Positions 1 to 8,619 of a stretch of 28,819 bases of DNA are shown here, piece after piece (positions within the stretch are counted from its first letter, which is position 1; every line of letters begins with the position of its first letter). Position numbers and translations under genes: made by a program. The notes below the pieces were generated by a model. It saw nothing but the letters and a program-made list of their open reading frames with translations, was not told the origin of the DNA and ran no database searches. Source of the stretch: CAJBLF01 sp964495825 (lineage in GTDB: Bacteria > Patescibacteriota > Gracilibacteria > Absconditabacterales > Absconditicoccaceae); contig CAZBWI010000011.1 of the NCBI GenBank assembly GCA_964495825.1, positions 1 to 28,819 of the forward strand, written 5' to 3'.

Positions 1-885
1 TGATCCATATATCATCTGTGAAACATTGGATAATGGATCTCTTCTTGGTTCGATAAATACATTTTCCATATCTAGTAGATACTGGTTAATGTTGTTGGCT
101 TTTTTGTAATCATCACCTTCGTAAATATATTTATTTTGGAAATGTTTTTTACCAAATCCGACAATAACCACCAATACTGCGGCTTTTTTCTTTGCCTCGT
201 TATTCCATTTAAACGGTTTATATCCAAATTTAATTTCAATTCCTTTTTCAAACAATGGTTTCCATAGACTGGTCGCTTGTTCTCCTTGCACAATGCTGGA
301 TGTAGCAACAAACGCAGCCTCTATATGTGGATAATCCATCATGTATTTCTGGCTTTTCTTAAACCATCCACATACATAATCCAGATTTGCGCTGGCTCCG
401 GTAGAAACCAATGCGCGCTTTTGTTCGCTGGACATTACGGCAGATCCACGAAACGGTGGGTTACCAATAATGTAATCTGCATATGGCCAATCAATTTTTA
501 ATGCGTCTCCGATGATAATGTTGCTAAAAAACGAAGTTGCCTTTTCTGCAGCACTCTCATAAAGTTCAATTCCGTAGAACTGCCTTTCCGAGACCTTTGG
601 TTGACCTTTTGTTTTTTTTATGATTTCTTTTTCAATCTTTAAAAGTTCATCATATGTGACATACAAAAAATTGCCACATCCACACGCAGGATCAAGAAAT
701 CGAAGTTTCGCTATATGATCATGTAATTCTTCCAGGTCACATCCAGGATCATTTAGTTTTTCATATAATTCGTTTAAAAACAAAGGACGAATAAGACGCA
801 GTATATCATTTTTTCCTGTGTAAAATGCACCAAGTTGCCTGCGTAATTTGTCGTATTCTATGATGTCTGTTTCAGTGTAAATCAT
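1..885 (-). CDS. MmeI-like N6-adenine DNA methyltransferase, N-terminal part (cut by window edge)
   Basis: I translated 295 codons without a stop from an ATG at 883-885 to base 1, so the gene continues beyond the left edge. A GAFYT segment near residue 19 precedes SAM-binding motif I (FLDPACGCGNF, residues 63-73), and catalytic motif IV is GNPPF at 141-145. An IEPRRDPLSNV segment near 278-288 also fits the methylase part of MmeI-type enzymes. It should methylate the exocyclic N6 of adenine. MmeI itself carries an N-terminal nuclease; here the reading begins directly with the methylase, so this looks like a stand-alone protective or anti-restriction enzyme. It starts 5 nt after the stop of a 26-aa membrane peptide and has no good SD of its own, which suggests translational coupling. 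The target-recognition region is not in the window. Family confidence is high; target sequence is unknown. Confidence 0.88.
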   Translation of the reverse strand, partial: MIYTETDIIEYDKLRRQLGAFYTGKNDILRLIRPLFLNELYEKLNDPGCDLEELHDHIAKLRFLDPACGCGNFLYVTYDELLKIEKEIIKKTKGQPKVSERQFYGIELYESAAEKATSFFSNIIIGDALKIDWPYADYIIGNPPFRGSAVMSSEQKRALVSTGASANLDYVCGWFKKSQKYMMDYPHIEAAFVATSSIVQGEQATSLWKPLFEKGIEIKFGYKPFKWNNEAKKKAAVLVVIVGFGKKHFQNKYIYEGDDYKKANNINQYLLDMENVFIEPRRDPLSNVSQMIYGS

Positions 886-889
886 TTTA

Positions 890-970
890 TTAATCTATGA
901 TAACGAATAATATATAAAGAAACATCAACGAAAAGAAAATGACGTCTATTTTTTCAATTTTTAATTTCAT
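890..970 (-). CDS. 26-aa single-pass membrane peptide
   Basis: A short reading frame begins MKLKIEKID and continues with about 17 hydrophobic residues (VIFFSLMFLYILFVII) before a terminal D. It has one of the best SD sites in the window (AGGAGGTGA, ATG 7 nt further on), and that SD overlaps the stop codon of the upstream 146-aa gene. Its own stop (TAATAA) is 5 nt before the methyltransferase ATG, so ribosomes may re-initiate there. The basic N-terminus and single helix resemble small phage membrane peptides, but no family is recognised. Function is unknown: a lysis accessory or a purely coupling leader are both possible. Confidence 0.55.
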   Translation of the reverse strand: MKLKIEKIDVIFFSLMFLYILFVIID

Positions 971-976
971 TTTGAT

Positions 977-1417
977 TCACCTCCTTGTAAATTTATATTC
1001 TACACAATAATAATTATTTGCGTCTTTTAAAAAACTATAAAAAATATCTTTTCCGTAATCAAATTCTTTTAAAATTTCTACATACTTTTCGTTTGTATGT
1101 ATATTTTCAATTGATTCAATGATTTCAGCAAAAGACTTCATGACGTCTTCATCGCCGGCCGCAATGCCATCTGCATTCTCTTTTGCAAAGTCGTTGATCA
1201 TCTTAAAATACGCCAGCACCATAGCAAATGCATATTCTCTTGCATCGTATGGCATTTCTTCCAGCAATTCGTTATAGCCAATTCTAAGGTTTTCAATATC
1301 AACAAGGAACAAACCGGATACATTTTTAGGTATTTTGTCGCCAAGTTGCACGCCCAATTCAATGTGCATCTTGTTCAAAACCTCGTTAAAACTGTCATGG
1401 ATTGATTTTATAAACAT
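977..1417 (-). CDS. Hypothetical protein, 146 aa
   Basis: An acidic, mostly alpha-helical protein with no recognised domain. It begins MFIKSIHDSFNEV and has an SD (AAGGAG) 7 nt before the ATG. Its start overlaps the end of the 68-aa gene by 23 nt, and its last codons (AGG AGG TGA) form the SD of the following 26-aa membrane peptide, so the cluster appears to be translated as a coupled unit. It lies in the small-gene block between the RuvC-like resolvase and the methyltransferase. The function is unknown; an early or host-takeover role would be a guess. Confidence 0.75.
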   Translation of the reverse strand: MFIKSIHDSFNEVLNKMHIELGVQLGDKIPKNVSGLFLVDIENLRIGYNELLEEMPYDAREYAFAMVLAYFKMINDFAKENADGIAAGDEDVMKSFAEIIESIENIHTNEKYVEILKEFDYGKDIFYSFLKDANNYYCVEYKFTRR

Positions 1418-1601
1418 TATTATTCTCCTTGGTTGCCACCATAAGCAGTCGGATTGCTTTATTTACCTTTTTTAATATATCATCTTCACTATAATATACA
1501 TCAACAAAACCGTTATCAACTCTCCAGTCCGCTGCTTCCTGTATTGTTTCTTCTATTTCTTTTAGAAGTTCGATTGCGTGAAATATTTTCTTCTTTGACA
1601 T
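1395..1601 (-). CDS. Hypothetical protein, 68 aa
   Basis: A small charged helical protein starting MSKKKIFHAIELLKEIEE. The ATG is preceded by AGGAGAAGAGGAAA, a usable SD. Its first 29 codons overlap the last 29 codons of the 129-aa gene in another frame, an unusually long overlap for this window. It overlaps the next gene by 23 nt. No family is recognised. Amino-acid composition (K/E/I/N-rich) matches the neighbouring genes, which supports it as the real frame in the overlap. Confidence 0.65.
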   Translation of the reverse strand: MSKKKIFHAIELLKEIEETIQEAADWRVDNGFVDVYYSEDDILKKVNKAIRLLMVATKENNNVYKINP

Positions 1602-1905
1602 TTTCCTCTTCTCCTTGAAACTGTATAAAGTCTACCAGTCCTTCCTCGCGTGTGATATATGCGGCAACAGCCGGAAAAACAATAGCAAAATTATTTTTTG
1701 TGAGTCCTTTTTCCACAATTGCCATCAAAATAACATTTTCATCACTTGTGTGCGCGCTTTGCTTTTTCCCAACAAGTTGTAAAAATGTTGATTTTTTGTT
1801 TTTCAATTCAATTATTTCCTTTTTCATAACATCTTTAATTATTTCTAATTCTTCTTTTGTAAAATTTCCTTCTACCATACGAATAAACGATTCAAGTGTA
1901 AACAT
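1516..1905 (-). CDS. Hypothetical protein, 129 aa
   Basis: The first 100 residues look like a folded helical protein (MFTLESFIRMVEGNFTKEEL onwards). The last 28 residues are a basic, low-complexity tail rich in R, N, S and T, read in the region shared with the next gene. An SD GGAGG with an 8-nt spacer precedes the ATG, and this SD lies inside the RuvC-like gene (its EGG codons), with a 14-nt overlap between the two genes. No domain recognised. The basic tail could be a by-product of the overlap rather than a functional element. Confidence 0.7.
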   Translation of the reverse strand: MFTLESFIRMVEGNFTKEELEIIKDVMKKEIIELKNKKSTFLQLVGKKQSAHTSDENVILMAIVEKGLTKNNFAIVFPAVAAYITREEGLVDFIQFQGEEENVKEENISRNRTSKRNRRNNTGSSGLES

Positions 1906-2320
1906 GATTGGTACCTCCTTCTATAGCCGCTCCCATAAGAATTGCGTCTCGTGCATGCTCAGAAATATCATCCGCTTTGGGTTTATTTTCCATTTTTTTA
2001 TAAATACTTCTCCATTTGTTATAGTTTACAAGTTCTACAGGTATATCCATATCAATACACGTTTTTATGATAGCACCGATTGCTAGCAAAACATTTTGCG
2101 CACTTCGGCTGTGTTTCGAAAAAATGATAAAATCTTCACAATAAACGGATTCAATTTCGTGTTTTTTGATTATTTCCTCGAGTTTTTTTGTAATATATTT
2201 GATTCGAAACTGTTTATCATTTTGACTGGCGTGTATCTCACCGTATTCGTCACGTATGCCTTTTTTATAAATAGCATAACCTAAATGTGACCAACCTGCA
2301 TCAATATACAAATTATTCAT
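1892..2320 (-). CDS. RuvC-like Holliday junction resolvase (RNase H fold)
   Basis: A 142-aa protein that should cut four-way DNA junctions, in phages typically resolving replication or recombination intermediates before packaging. The RuvC-type acidic residues are visible: D7 in YIDAGWSHLGYA, E62 in VYCED, and a C-terminal pair D117/D118 with D125 in the ARDAI motif. The S..A....G.I pattern after E62 also fits RuvC-like phage resolvases. I chose the ATG at 2318-2320 because AAGGTG lies 7 nt upstream; a longer reading would start inside the upstream membrane-protein gene. It starts 2 nt after that gene's stop. Length is short but usual for phage RuvC-like enzymes. Confidence 0.75.
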   Translation of the reverse strand: MNNLYIDAGWSHLGYAIYKKGIRDEYGEIHASQNDKQFRIKYITKKLEEIIKKHEIESVYCEDFIIFSKHSRSAQNVLLAIGAIIKTCIDMDIPVELVNYNKWRSIYKKMENKPKADDISEHARDAILMGAAIEGGTNHVYT

Positions 2321-2321
2321 A

Positions 2322-2546
2322 TTATAACACCTTCTGTAAATAGGAAAGAGCAAAATTAATGATAAATGTTGCGATTGAAACAATCATGGCAACCTTTGTG
2401 CGGATTTCAGATATTTCTTGTTCTAGTTTTTCAACCTTATGACACACTTTTTCCATGCTGTCCAGCCTTGCAAGAATGGTTGCAAATGTTGTTACATGTT
2501 CAAGCACAAATTTCTCGCTATGAATTGTCTCTTTTGGTGGTGTCAT
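2322..2546 (-). CDS. Holin/XhlA-like coiled-coil membrane protein, 74 aa
   Basis: The protein has a polar N-terminus, a coiled-coil segment (about residues 28-50, with LEQEISEIRTKV) and one C-terminal transmembrane helix (about 52-71, VAMIVSIATFIINFALSYL) followed by QKVL. This coil-then-helix layout is that of XhlA-type haemolysin/holin-associated proteins, which sit in the inner membrane during lysis. It follows the tail-tip genes, a normal place for a lysis protein. It overlaps the 118-aa gene by 29 nt, and an SD (GGAG) precedes the ATG. No endolysin was recognised next to it, so the lysis role rests on topology and position only. Confidence 0.55.
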   Translation of the reverse strand: MTPPKETIHSEKFVLEHVTTFATILARLDSMEKVCHKVEKLEQEISEIRTKVAMIVSIATFIINFALSYLQKVL

Positions 2547-2874
2547 TTACGTTCTCCACATCCTCTAATTTAATTATATTACATTCTGAAAAATATTTCA
2601 ATATATTTTGCACAGAACCAAAAATTTTATACATATTTAAAAATGTCTTCCTGTCTATTTTTCCATTTCCTGCTATTTTGATCATATCAGGCAACTTAGA
2701 GACAATTTTTACAGATAGGAAATCAGTTTCGTTTTTTATAATATACCTATATGCGTCTAAAATGCTTGTTTCATGTGCAAGAGAAAAGAAGAACCAGTGT
2801 TCTGTTTGTATCAGTTTTCCTTTTTCATAATGTATATTCATCATGTTTGGATTGTATATGTTTACAAATATCAT
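2518..2874 (-). CDS. Hypothetical protein, 118 aa
   Basis: An unrecognised protein starting MIFVNIYNPNMMNIHYEKGK, with an SD AGAGG 6 nt before the ATG. No membrane segment or catalytic motif stands out. It lies 17 nt after the last tail-tip gene and overlaps the holin-like gene, so it belongs to the late operon. It could be a small tail-tip, chaperone or lysis-associated protein; the sequence does not decide. Confidence 0.65.
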   Translation of the reverse strand: MIFVNIYNPNMMNIHYEKGKLIQTEHWFFFSLAHETSILDAYRYIIKNETDFLSVKIVSKLPDMIKIAGNGKIDRKTFLNMYKIFGSVQNILKYFSECNIIKLEDVENVNDTTKRDNS

Positions 2875-2891
2875 AGATTACCTCTATTATC

Positions 2892-4133
2892 TCAGAAACT
2901 AACAATATTCAGTTGTTCTTTTGTTCCTGAAGTGGTTTCGTCAAATATAGGTATGACATGTGCATCAAAATTATTGAAATATACGGTTGTCCCAGTAGAA
3001 CTGTTTGTATATACATATGGCTTTATTATTATACCATAATCAACATTTAGTGTTGTTGATACATCAAATGTTTCTTTTACTACATATGTTGTATTTGCAG
3101 CAATAGATCTTGATGAAGTAGAAAGATTTACAAAATTACCACTTGATGTTGGCGTCTTAAATCCAATTCCAAAAAACAATGTACGCGAGGCAATTGAACG
3201 CACATTGAATGTTACTGAAATGTAAAATCTTTTTATATTTCCTTCATTTTTTTTCACGTAATCATGCGTGTTTACGAAATATGAATACGTCTCATCTGAA
3301 GTAGAATATGAATATGTTGGCGATAAAAGACACCTACTTGAATTAGCAAGATTGGTTGTAGAATACCCATATGGATATGTTGTAGCATCACCAGTCGAAA
3401 CACCTCCGTTGGTAGAAAAAGATGTTACCATGAACGTCCTTAACAGCCTTTTCAGTGAATCACCGTATGCTGGCCTTTTGATATATGTTCCTGCTACAGG
3501 TGGAACCATTCCAATGTATGTATCGTCTATTGCAACAGGAGGTATGCTGAAAAGTTCGATTCCCAAAATTTTTATATTTGTTGTTTCAGGATCCAAATAA
3601 GATGCACCAATATAAATGACATTTGCAGTTGAATCTCCAATTTTTGTTCCATTCCTATAATCAAGACTGCACGTGCCAAACAGTTGGTATGTATTTGTAC
3701 TTTTTGCAGCAATTATCATCGACGTCTGTGAAAAAAAATTAATATTCCAGCTGTTGGTAGAATTTCCTTGAAAAATCTTTAGTTTGATTGTATGATTTGT
3801 TGTATTAGGATTGTATAAAACAATGTAACCAGCAACATGAAACTTGTTGTTCGGATATAAAAAAGAATCATAATAGTATGCAGTATTGCATTCTACAGGA
3901 AATCGAGCCGGAACTTTTACTGAGCAGGCCGTATCTTCCGTTGTCGAACTTGGGTTGTACGACGAACGTAAAACAGGTGCCTGCGTTGGCCTCCAGAATT
4001 GAGAACATATTGTATTGTGCCTTTTAAAACAACTGCTGATGTTGCATCCTGTCATGCTAATGGATGCAATAGAGTCATTGACTGTGTTAATTGTGTTGAT
4101 GTATTCTGGGTCATTCAGATAAACCTTTGCCAT
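2892..4133 (-). CDS. Tail-tip / receptor-binding candidate, 413 aa
   Basis: A beta-rich protein with many S, T, N and Y residues, few charged residues and repeated short hydrophobic strands, typical of jelly-roll or carbohydrate-binding tail proteins. The N-terminal 50 residues, before the strand-rich body, could be the virion-attachment part. Several cysteines occur in the first 85 residues (GCNISSC, TACS, VECN), which is unusual for tail fibres. It is the last of three similar-style genes after the baseplate hub, each separated by 3-5 nt, so it is probably assembled on the tail tip to bind the host surface. An SD AAGGAG lies 7 nt before the ATG. No collagen repeats, enzyme motif or known fibre domain is recognised. 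Confidence 0.6.
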   Translation of the reverse strand: MAKVYLNDPEYINTINTVNDSIASISMTGCNISSCFKRHNTICSQFWRPTQAPVLRSSYNPSSTTEDTACSVKVPARFPVECNTAYYYDSFLYPNNKFHVAGYIVLYNPNTTNHTIKLKIFQGNSTNSWNINFFSQTSMIIAAKSTNTYQLFGTCSLDYRNGTKIGDSTANVIYIGASYLDPETTNIKILGIELFSIPPVAIDDTYIGMVPPVAGTYIKRPAYGDSLKRLLRTFMVTSFSTNGGVSTGDATTYPYGYSTTNLANSSRCLLSPTYSYSTSDETYSYFVNTHDYVKKNEGNIKRFYISVTFNVRSIASRTLFFGIGFKTPTSSGNFVNLSTSSRSIAANTTYVVKETFDVSTTLNVDYGIIIKPYVYTNSSTGTTVYFNNFDAHVIPIFDETTSGTKEQLNIVSF

Positions 4134-4137
4134 GTTT

Positions 4138-4764
4138 CTACTCCTTGCTTACGCAACAAGAAGCACCTGAAAAATATGCAGGTGACGCATTTTGTGTTAC
4201 TTGTCGGAAAAAAAGAACAACATCAAATTCTTCTGTAAAATTTCTAGGAAACATCATTTTTATGCTATGCCAACGATTTGTCGTATCAATAGGTATAATA
4301 CAAGAAAACGTGCTATCACTGTTAGGTATCAGTTGCAACGGATCATAATACCGAGACCAATAAAAACCATTTGATAAAATTGGCGTAAAAGAAAAAAGAG
4401 CATTGAAATCAGATGCAAAAAATGTGCTTTTACATACAAGTACGCATGCTTCCCATTGATACAAATAAGAAGCATATGCATTGAATGACACAGTAATGCA
4501 ATTGATATCTCTATTTTCAATAGGATACCTATGCGCAAGATGTGTAATGTATCGTATCATATCTGTTGTTGAAGTTATTGTATCATTGGACATTCCAGTC
4601 TGTGCTGCCACACTATAGCATGCGCCTGCATGCGAAAACGCCTTATTGATTGCAAGGTGTGACGCAATCTGGGCCTTCTGCATATCTAACACTGTCAATG
4701 GATTATCTTCAATGATAAAATTCGGAAGACCATAAAAGCCGTCAATTTTATTTGTTATTGGCAT
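4138..4764 (-). CDS. Tail-tip protein candidate, 208 aa
   Basis: The first 90 residues are helical and polar (MPITNKIDGFYGLPNFIIED), followed by a beta-rich half with aromatic residues (SFTPILSNGFYWSRYYDP). It sits between two beta-rich tail proteins with 3-4 nt gaps. Position and composition suggest a minor tail-tip or baseplate protein. The SD is GGTGGAG, 6 nt from the ATG. No family is recognised. Confidence 0.55.
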   Translation of the reverse strand: MPITNKIDGFYGLPNFIIEDNPLTVLDMQKAQIASHLAINKAFSHAGACYSVAAQTGMSNDTITSTTDMIRYITHLAHRYPIENRDINCITVSFNAYASYLYQWEACVLVCKSTFFASDFNALFSFTPILSNGFYWSRYYDPLQLIPNSDSTFSCIIPIDTTNRWHSIKMMFPRNFTEEFDVVLFFRQVTQNASPAYFSGASCCVSKE

Positions 4765-4767
4765 TTT

Positions 4768-5502
4768 TTATCTCCACCGTTTTCCTGAGTATTGAGGAAA
4801 TTGATAAAAACTAATTCCTGTAAAAACACTCCCAATAGAAAAGAATAGGTCTTCATTACCAATTGTAGCACAATAAAAAGTATTTCCAGTTCCTTCAGAA
4901 AGAGGAAAAATAAAACTTGTCTTATAACTTCCAATATATCCATATCTCGAAGAATAAATGTTTGCAAAATCGTATGATGCATAAAATTCTTTACATATTG
5001 TCATATCGCGAAACGCAATTGAATATGCGTTTGAACCACGCTGATATTGATTTCCAATAGTGATAAAATAACTTGGCTCTAATATCAGATGGTTATTGGC
5101 TGATGTAAGTGTTGTTTCTGTATTTGTATAGTTATGAAGAAATATTTCCGTGTTGTTTCCTGTTGCGTAAATGACTATACCATATTCATTGTTACTGTCT
5201 ATGTTTCCTATCTTTTTTATTTCTGTTCCTATCATGATATACAGTGACCCATCACTGTATACATATAACATAGCTTTTGAGGAACTGGAAGATATATCAT
5301 AAATATCGATTAGTGTTTGCGTTGAATCAATTGGATCATGAACAAGAAACCGAAATGCAATAACACCTGGGTCATAGCGAAAACCAAAATTTGTACAATC
5401 CGATAAGATACCTTCGTTTATTCCGGAAGCAGTTATCATCGGTACGTTGTTTTTATTACCAGTATTTGCATATTTTACATATATCGTGTTTGTTTTGCTC
5501 AT
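4768..5502 (-). CDS. LamG/concanavalin-like tail protein, 244 aa
   Basis: The alternating beta-strand pattern, the central LYVYSDGSLYIMIGTEIKKIG strand pair, and the later SIAFRDMTICKEFYAS segment resemble a laminin-G / concanavalin A-like jelly-roll of the kind used for glycan binding. The protein is roughly one such domain long. It follows the baseplate hub by 3 nt and has an SD GAGGAG upstream. It probably sits at the tail tip as an adhesin or part of a receptor-binding complex. The fold call is by pattern only and would need a structure prediction. Confidence 0.5.
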   Translation of the reverse strand: MSKTNTIYVKYANTGNKNNVPMITASGINEGILSDCTNFGFRYDPGVIAFRFLVHDPIDSTQTLIDIYDISSSSSKAMLYVYSDGSLYIMIGTEIKKIGNIDSNNEYGIVIYATGNNTEIFLHNYTNTETTLTSANNHLILEPSYFITIGNQYQRGSNAYSIAFRDMTICKEFYASYDFANIYSSRYGYIGSYKTSFIFPLSEGTGNTFYCATIGNEDLFFSIGSVFTGISFYQFPQYSGKRWR

Positions 5503-5505
5503 GGA

Positions 5506-7932
5506 TTATTGCTCCTCACGCTTGTAATTACATATTGTGCAGAAGATTCCTTTGGAAAAATCCATTTTTTTTAACCGTTTATAGCCTTCTGCATCCAATT
5601 TGGCCGCATCTTTTCCAATAGATTGATCATAAAACAATTCAAAACAAAATGCATCCATGCTTTCATTTTCATTGTAGAATGTAAGATATAAATCTAAAAA
5701 ACTAATTTTTCTTCTTTCAAGTATATTTTTTATTGATAAATTGTTGCTTGGTTTAAAAACTGTGTTATTTCTAAAATAAACAGTTGTATCAACATCATTG
5801 AAACTGTCAACAATTTCAATTGGAGACAACAAGGCACCATTTTGTCCTGAACCAACAAGTAATAGCCGATATTGCCAATAACCTTGATTCACCTCCGATA
5901 CAACAACTCCTATTACAGGTCCTATACCAAATCCTATGTTTGAAATGGTATACGGATGTTCGATTGAAACGAAATCACATAAACCAAACAGCCTTTTACT
6001 AGCCTTTAATACAATACTTGTAGTTGGAACTGAAAGCCAATACAAATATTGGTATGTATTAGAATACATACAATTTGAAGGATGCAAACTTATTTCATCT
6101 GATAACGATATTGTGTTACCTGTGCCTACATTACCTGTTACATCGGCCATATTAATGATATATCGTTCGTTTGCCTTTTTGTATGTAATATCGATGATAT
6201 TTAACGGAGCATAAAATGATATATTATGTTCAATTTTTTCATCAAAAAAGTTTTCTTTTGTTGCATAAACTGAAATTGAACTATCTATAATACCATGCCT
6301 TTTCAGCATGAGTTTTCCGTTTTGAAAAACAATGCAATAACCAAGTATTTTTAGAGGAGCCTCATATACATCGGCAAATGTATACTCTTCTGTTTTATCA
6401 ATTTCAATGATATTTCCAATTGGCGTAAAACTTGATAAATCTATGATATAATCAGGTAATGCAAGTGATGTAAAGAAGTTTAATGTACTTATTTCGCCTT
6501 GATTAATCGATTCACCAGTAGAAACAATTGTCGCTATCATGGCTGTTGTGATATCTGTATTCATCGGAAAAAATGAAACGTAATCCACAGTAGCCTTTTT
6601 TGTATCAATTGCCATTCCAATTTCATTGTCATTCAATTCGTTGAATTGCGTGTCATATCCTTTTGAAATATAAAAACTTGTTCCGTCAAAAGTAGTCTCA
6701 TAAACCATTTCTCGCGGATTTACAGGATCATTGTTTCTTACAATAATATAAACAATGTCACCAATGTTATGATAACTTGAATCAATTCCTTCAACCTTTA
6801 ACGATGTTCCTGCACCAATTACATAATTATATTTAGAAAGAACACCGCTTGTATAAAACATTTCAAAATAGTTTCCATAATTTTTTGCAACTCCACCTTC
6901 TACTGTATCTATATTAAAAAAATCAGAAAACCACGCATTGATTTCGCTAAAACCATTTTGATTCAATACATGATTTGTCTGATCAAATGAAGCGGAAAGC
7001 GAACGCAAAATAATACCATTGCCTGATAGAAAACTAACATTTGGTGAATTTGTCCAGTAGGAAGATGATTCAATAAAGTTTTTTACATAACTGTAAAGTT
7101 CAATTTCATTTCCTTTTGTAAAACTAAGAAATACCTTTCCATCTGCTCTGTATATGTCAAAAGTTGAAGGAACAACGATTGTGTCCTTCTTTTCTATTTT
7201 TGCTGATAGCCTGCGTACAACTTTTGATGTTCCAAGTATTGTTGTAATGGATTTTGTTTCAATTGTAGCATCTAAACCATTTATTGTGATTCCATCAATT
7301 CTTCCTACATAAATTCTTTCTAAAAATGAATATGTACCTGTTTCATCAGTTGTAAATTCATATAGACAAACAAATCGTCCATTGTGAGACCAATGACCAT
7401 TCAGGCACACCTCCGCAGAATACAAATATCCATTGTTTAGTGTAGCCTTTTGAAACGATGGATATCGGCCTTCTGTGAATGCTGAAAACAATGACCTTGT
7501 CTGTATTTCATATGTTGTTGAATTGAGTTGGTTGCCTAAAAGTATTGTTTCAGTTGGTGTACATACAATTGTATTTGGGAAAAAAGCATTTTCACTTTCA
7601 AAAGCAATTGTGTTATCACTCATTTTCAGTGTGCTGGAAAGTTTCGTATATGTACCTGTTATCCTGTTTACAGCAAAAAAACTGAGGAATTTGCCTTTTT
7701 TATCAAAAGATACATTAAAGGTAATATCGCCAAGTCTTCCAATTCCTCCAATGCTGTCTATTGTTTGTTCTACAGCCGGATTTTCCTTTAAGGTTCTAGA
7801 AAACAAACCGCCATCTGATACGAACTGCGAAAATGCATTTTGCAATACAGTGTCAGAAATGCTTCCTCGTACGAACCAAATTGGCGAACCGTGGATTGCA
7901 AGCACATATGACTTGTTGATTTTTCTTTCCAT
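5506..7932 (-). CDS. Baseplate hub / tail-associated protein (Tal-like), 808 aa
   Basis: A large protein encoded just after the distal-tail candidate and before the adhesin candidates, the usual place for the baseplate hub (gp27/Tal type) that closes the tail tube. The N-terminal third is beta-rich with hub-like strand segments (RIYVGRIDGITINGLDATIETK near residue 208-229). The middle contains a lectin-like stretch (about 330-460). The C-terminal 280 residues return to a hub-like beta pattern ending in a polar helix. No peptidase, lysozyme or amidase motif was seen, so it is not called a lysin. The SD is GAGGATT upstream of the ATG. Confidence 0.6.
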   Translation of the reverse strand: MERKINKSYVLAIHGSPIWFVRGSISDTVLQNAFSQFVSDGGLFSRTLKENPAVEQTIDSIGGIGRLGDITFNVSFDKKGKFLSFFAVNRITGTYTKLSSTLKMSDNTIAFESENAFFPNTIVCTPTETILLGNQLNSTTYEIQTRSLFSAFTEGRYPSFQKATLNNGYLYSAEVCLNGHWSHNGRFVCLYEFTTDETGTYSFLERIYVGRIDGITINGLDATIETKSITTILGTSKVVRRLSAKIEKKDTIVVPSTFDIYRADGKVFLSFTKGNEIELYSYVKNFIESSSYWTNSPNVSFLSGNGIILRSLSASFDQTNHVLNQNGFSEINAWFSDFFNIDTVEGGVAKNYGNYFEMFYTSGVLSKYNYVIGAGTSLKVEGIDSSYHNIGDIVYIIVRNNDPVNPREMVYETTFDGTSFYISKGYDTQFNELNDNEIGMAIDTKKATVDYVSFFPMNTDITTAMIATIVSTGESINQGEISTLNFFTSLALPDYIIDLSSFTPIGNIIEIDKTEEYTFADVYEAPLKILGYCIVFQNGKLMLKRHGIIDSSISVYATKENFFDEKIEHNISFYAPLNIIDITYKKANERYIINMADVTGNVGTGNTISLSDEISLHPSNCMYSNTYQYLYWLSVPTTSIVLKASKRLFGLCDFVSIEHPYTISNIGFGIGPVIGVVVSEVNQGYWQYRLLLVGSGQNGALLSPIEIVDSFNDVDTTVYFRNNTVFKPSNNLSIKNILERRKISFLDLYLTFYNENESMDAFCFELFYDQSIGKDAAKLDAEGYKRLKKMDFSKGIFCTICNYKREEQ

Positions 7933-7935
7933 TTT

Positions 7936-8619
7936 TTAATCCTCATATGTAACTGCCATTTTTATATCAAAAAACTTATCAAAAGGTGAATACTTCATCG
8001 TTATCACAGGATCTTGTTCATGATAGCACGTAAAACCATTGTATGCAGTACTACTTGAATAACTGATAGAAGAAAAATTATCACCAGTTGAAATAATAAA
8101 CTTATTGCCAGTTTCAGGAAGAAAAACATCTGAAAATGTATACCAATCGATGGCTTCAATTGGCCAAATATACTTTTTACCCACAAGATTAATATAAAAT
8201 GTATCAACCTTCTTTTTTACACTTCCAAGAGCAAAAACCTTACCATCTGCTAAAGTGTAGTATGTTGTATCATAAACATCTACACCTGGCACCTCTAAAG
8301 GCGACAATTCCTTGTAAAATCCAACATTGGAAAATACTGTTGTTGAATTCGGTTTTTTATTGGATTGTGTATAATACGATGTTATAGCAGGCCATCCTAA
8401 TAGGTCACGCGCAAATGCACTCTGTATTAGTATCGGATCACTCGTTGTAATAACATTTGTCTGTGCATCCCATGTAACATTTGTTAGCGTCTTGATAGCA
8501 TTCAAAACGTCTATCATACAATACCAGCCTTCCGATAATACCTCTGAACCTCCTCCTTGCTTAAAAATTGTGATTACAGAAGGAGTATATCTATAATAAT
8601 GTATTCCAATGTAAGACAT
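7936..8619 (-). CDS. Distal tail protein candidate (Dit-like), 227 aa
   Basis: Encoded directly after the tape measure protein, with the stop and start overlapping as TAATG, and directly before the baseplate hub. In siphophages this slot normally holds Dit, the hexameric ring joining tube and baseplate. The protein is beta-rich, has no membrane segment and ends with strands (DIKMAVTYED). Sequence motifs specific for Dit are not visible, so the call rests on gene order and size. The SD is GAGAGG upstream. Confidence 0.5.
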   Translation of the reverse strand: MSYIGIHYYRYTPSVITIFKQGGGSEVLSEGWYCMIDVLNAIKTLTNVTWDAQTNVITTSDPILIQSAFARDLLGWPAITSYYTQSNKKPNSTTVFSNVGFYKELSPLEVPGVDVYDTTYYTLADGKVFALGSVKKKVDTFYINLVGKKYIWPIEAIDWYTFSDVFLPETGNKFIISTGDNFSSISYSSSTAYNGFTCYHEQDPVITMKYSPFDKFFDIKMAVTYED

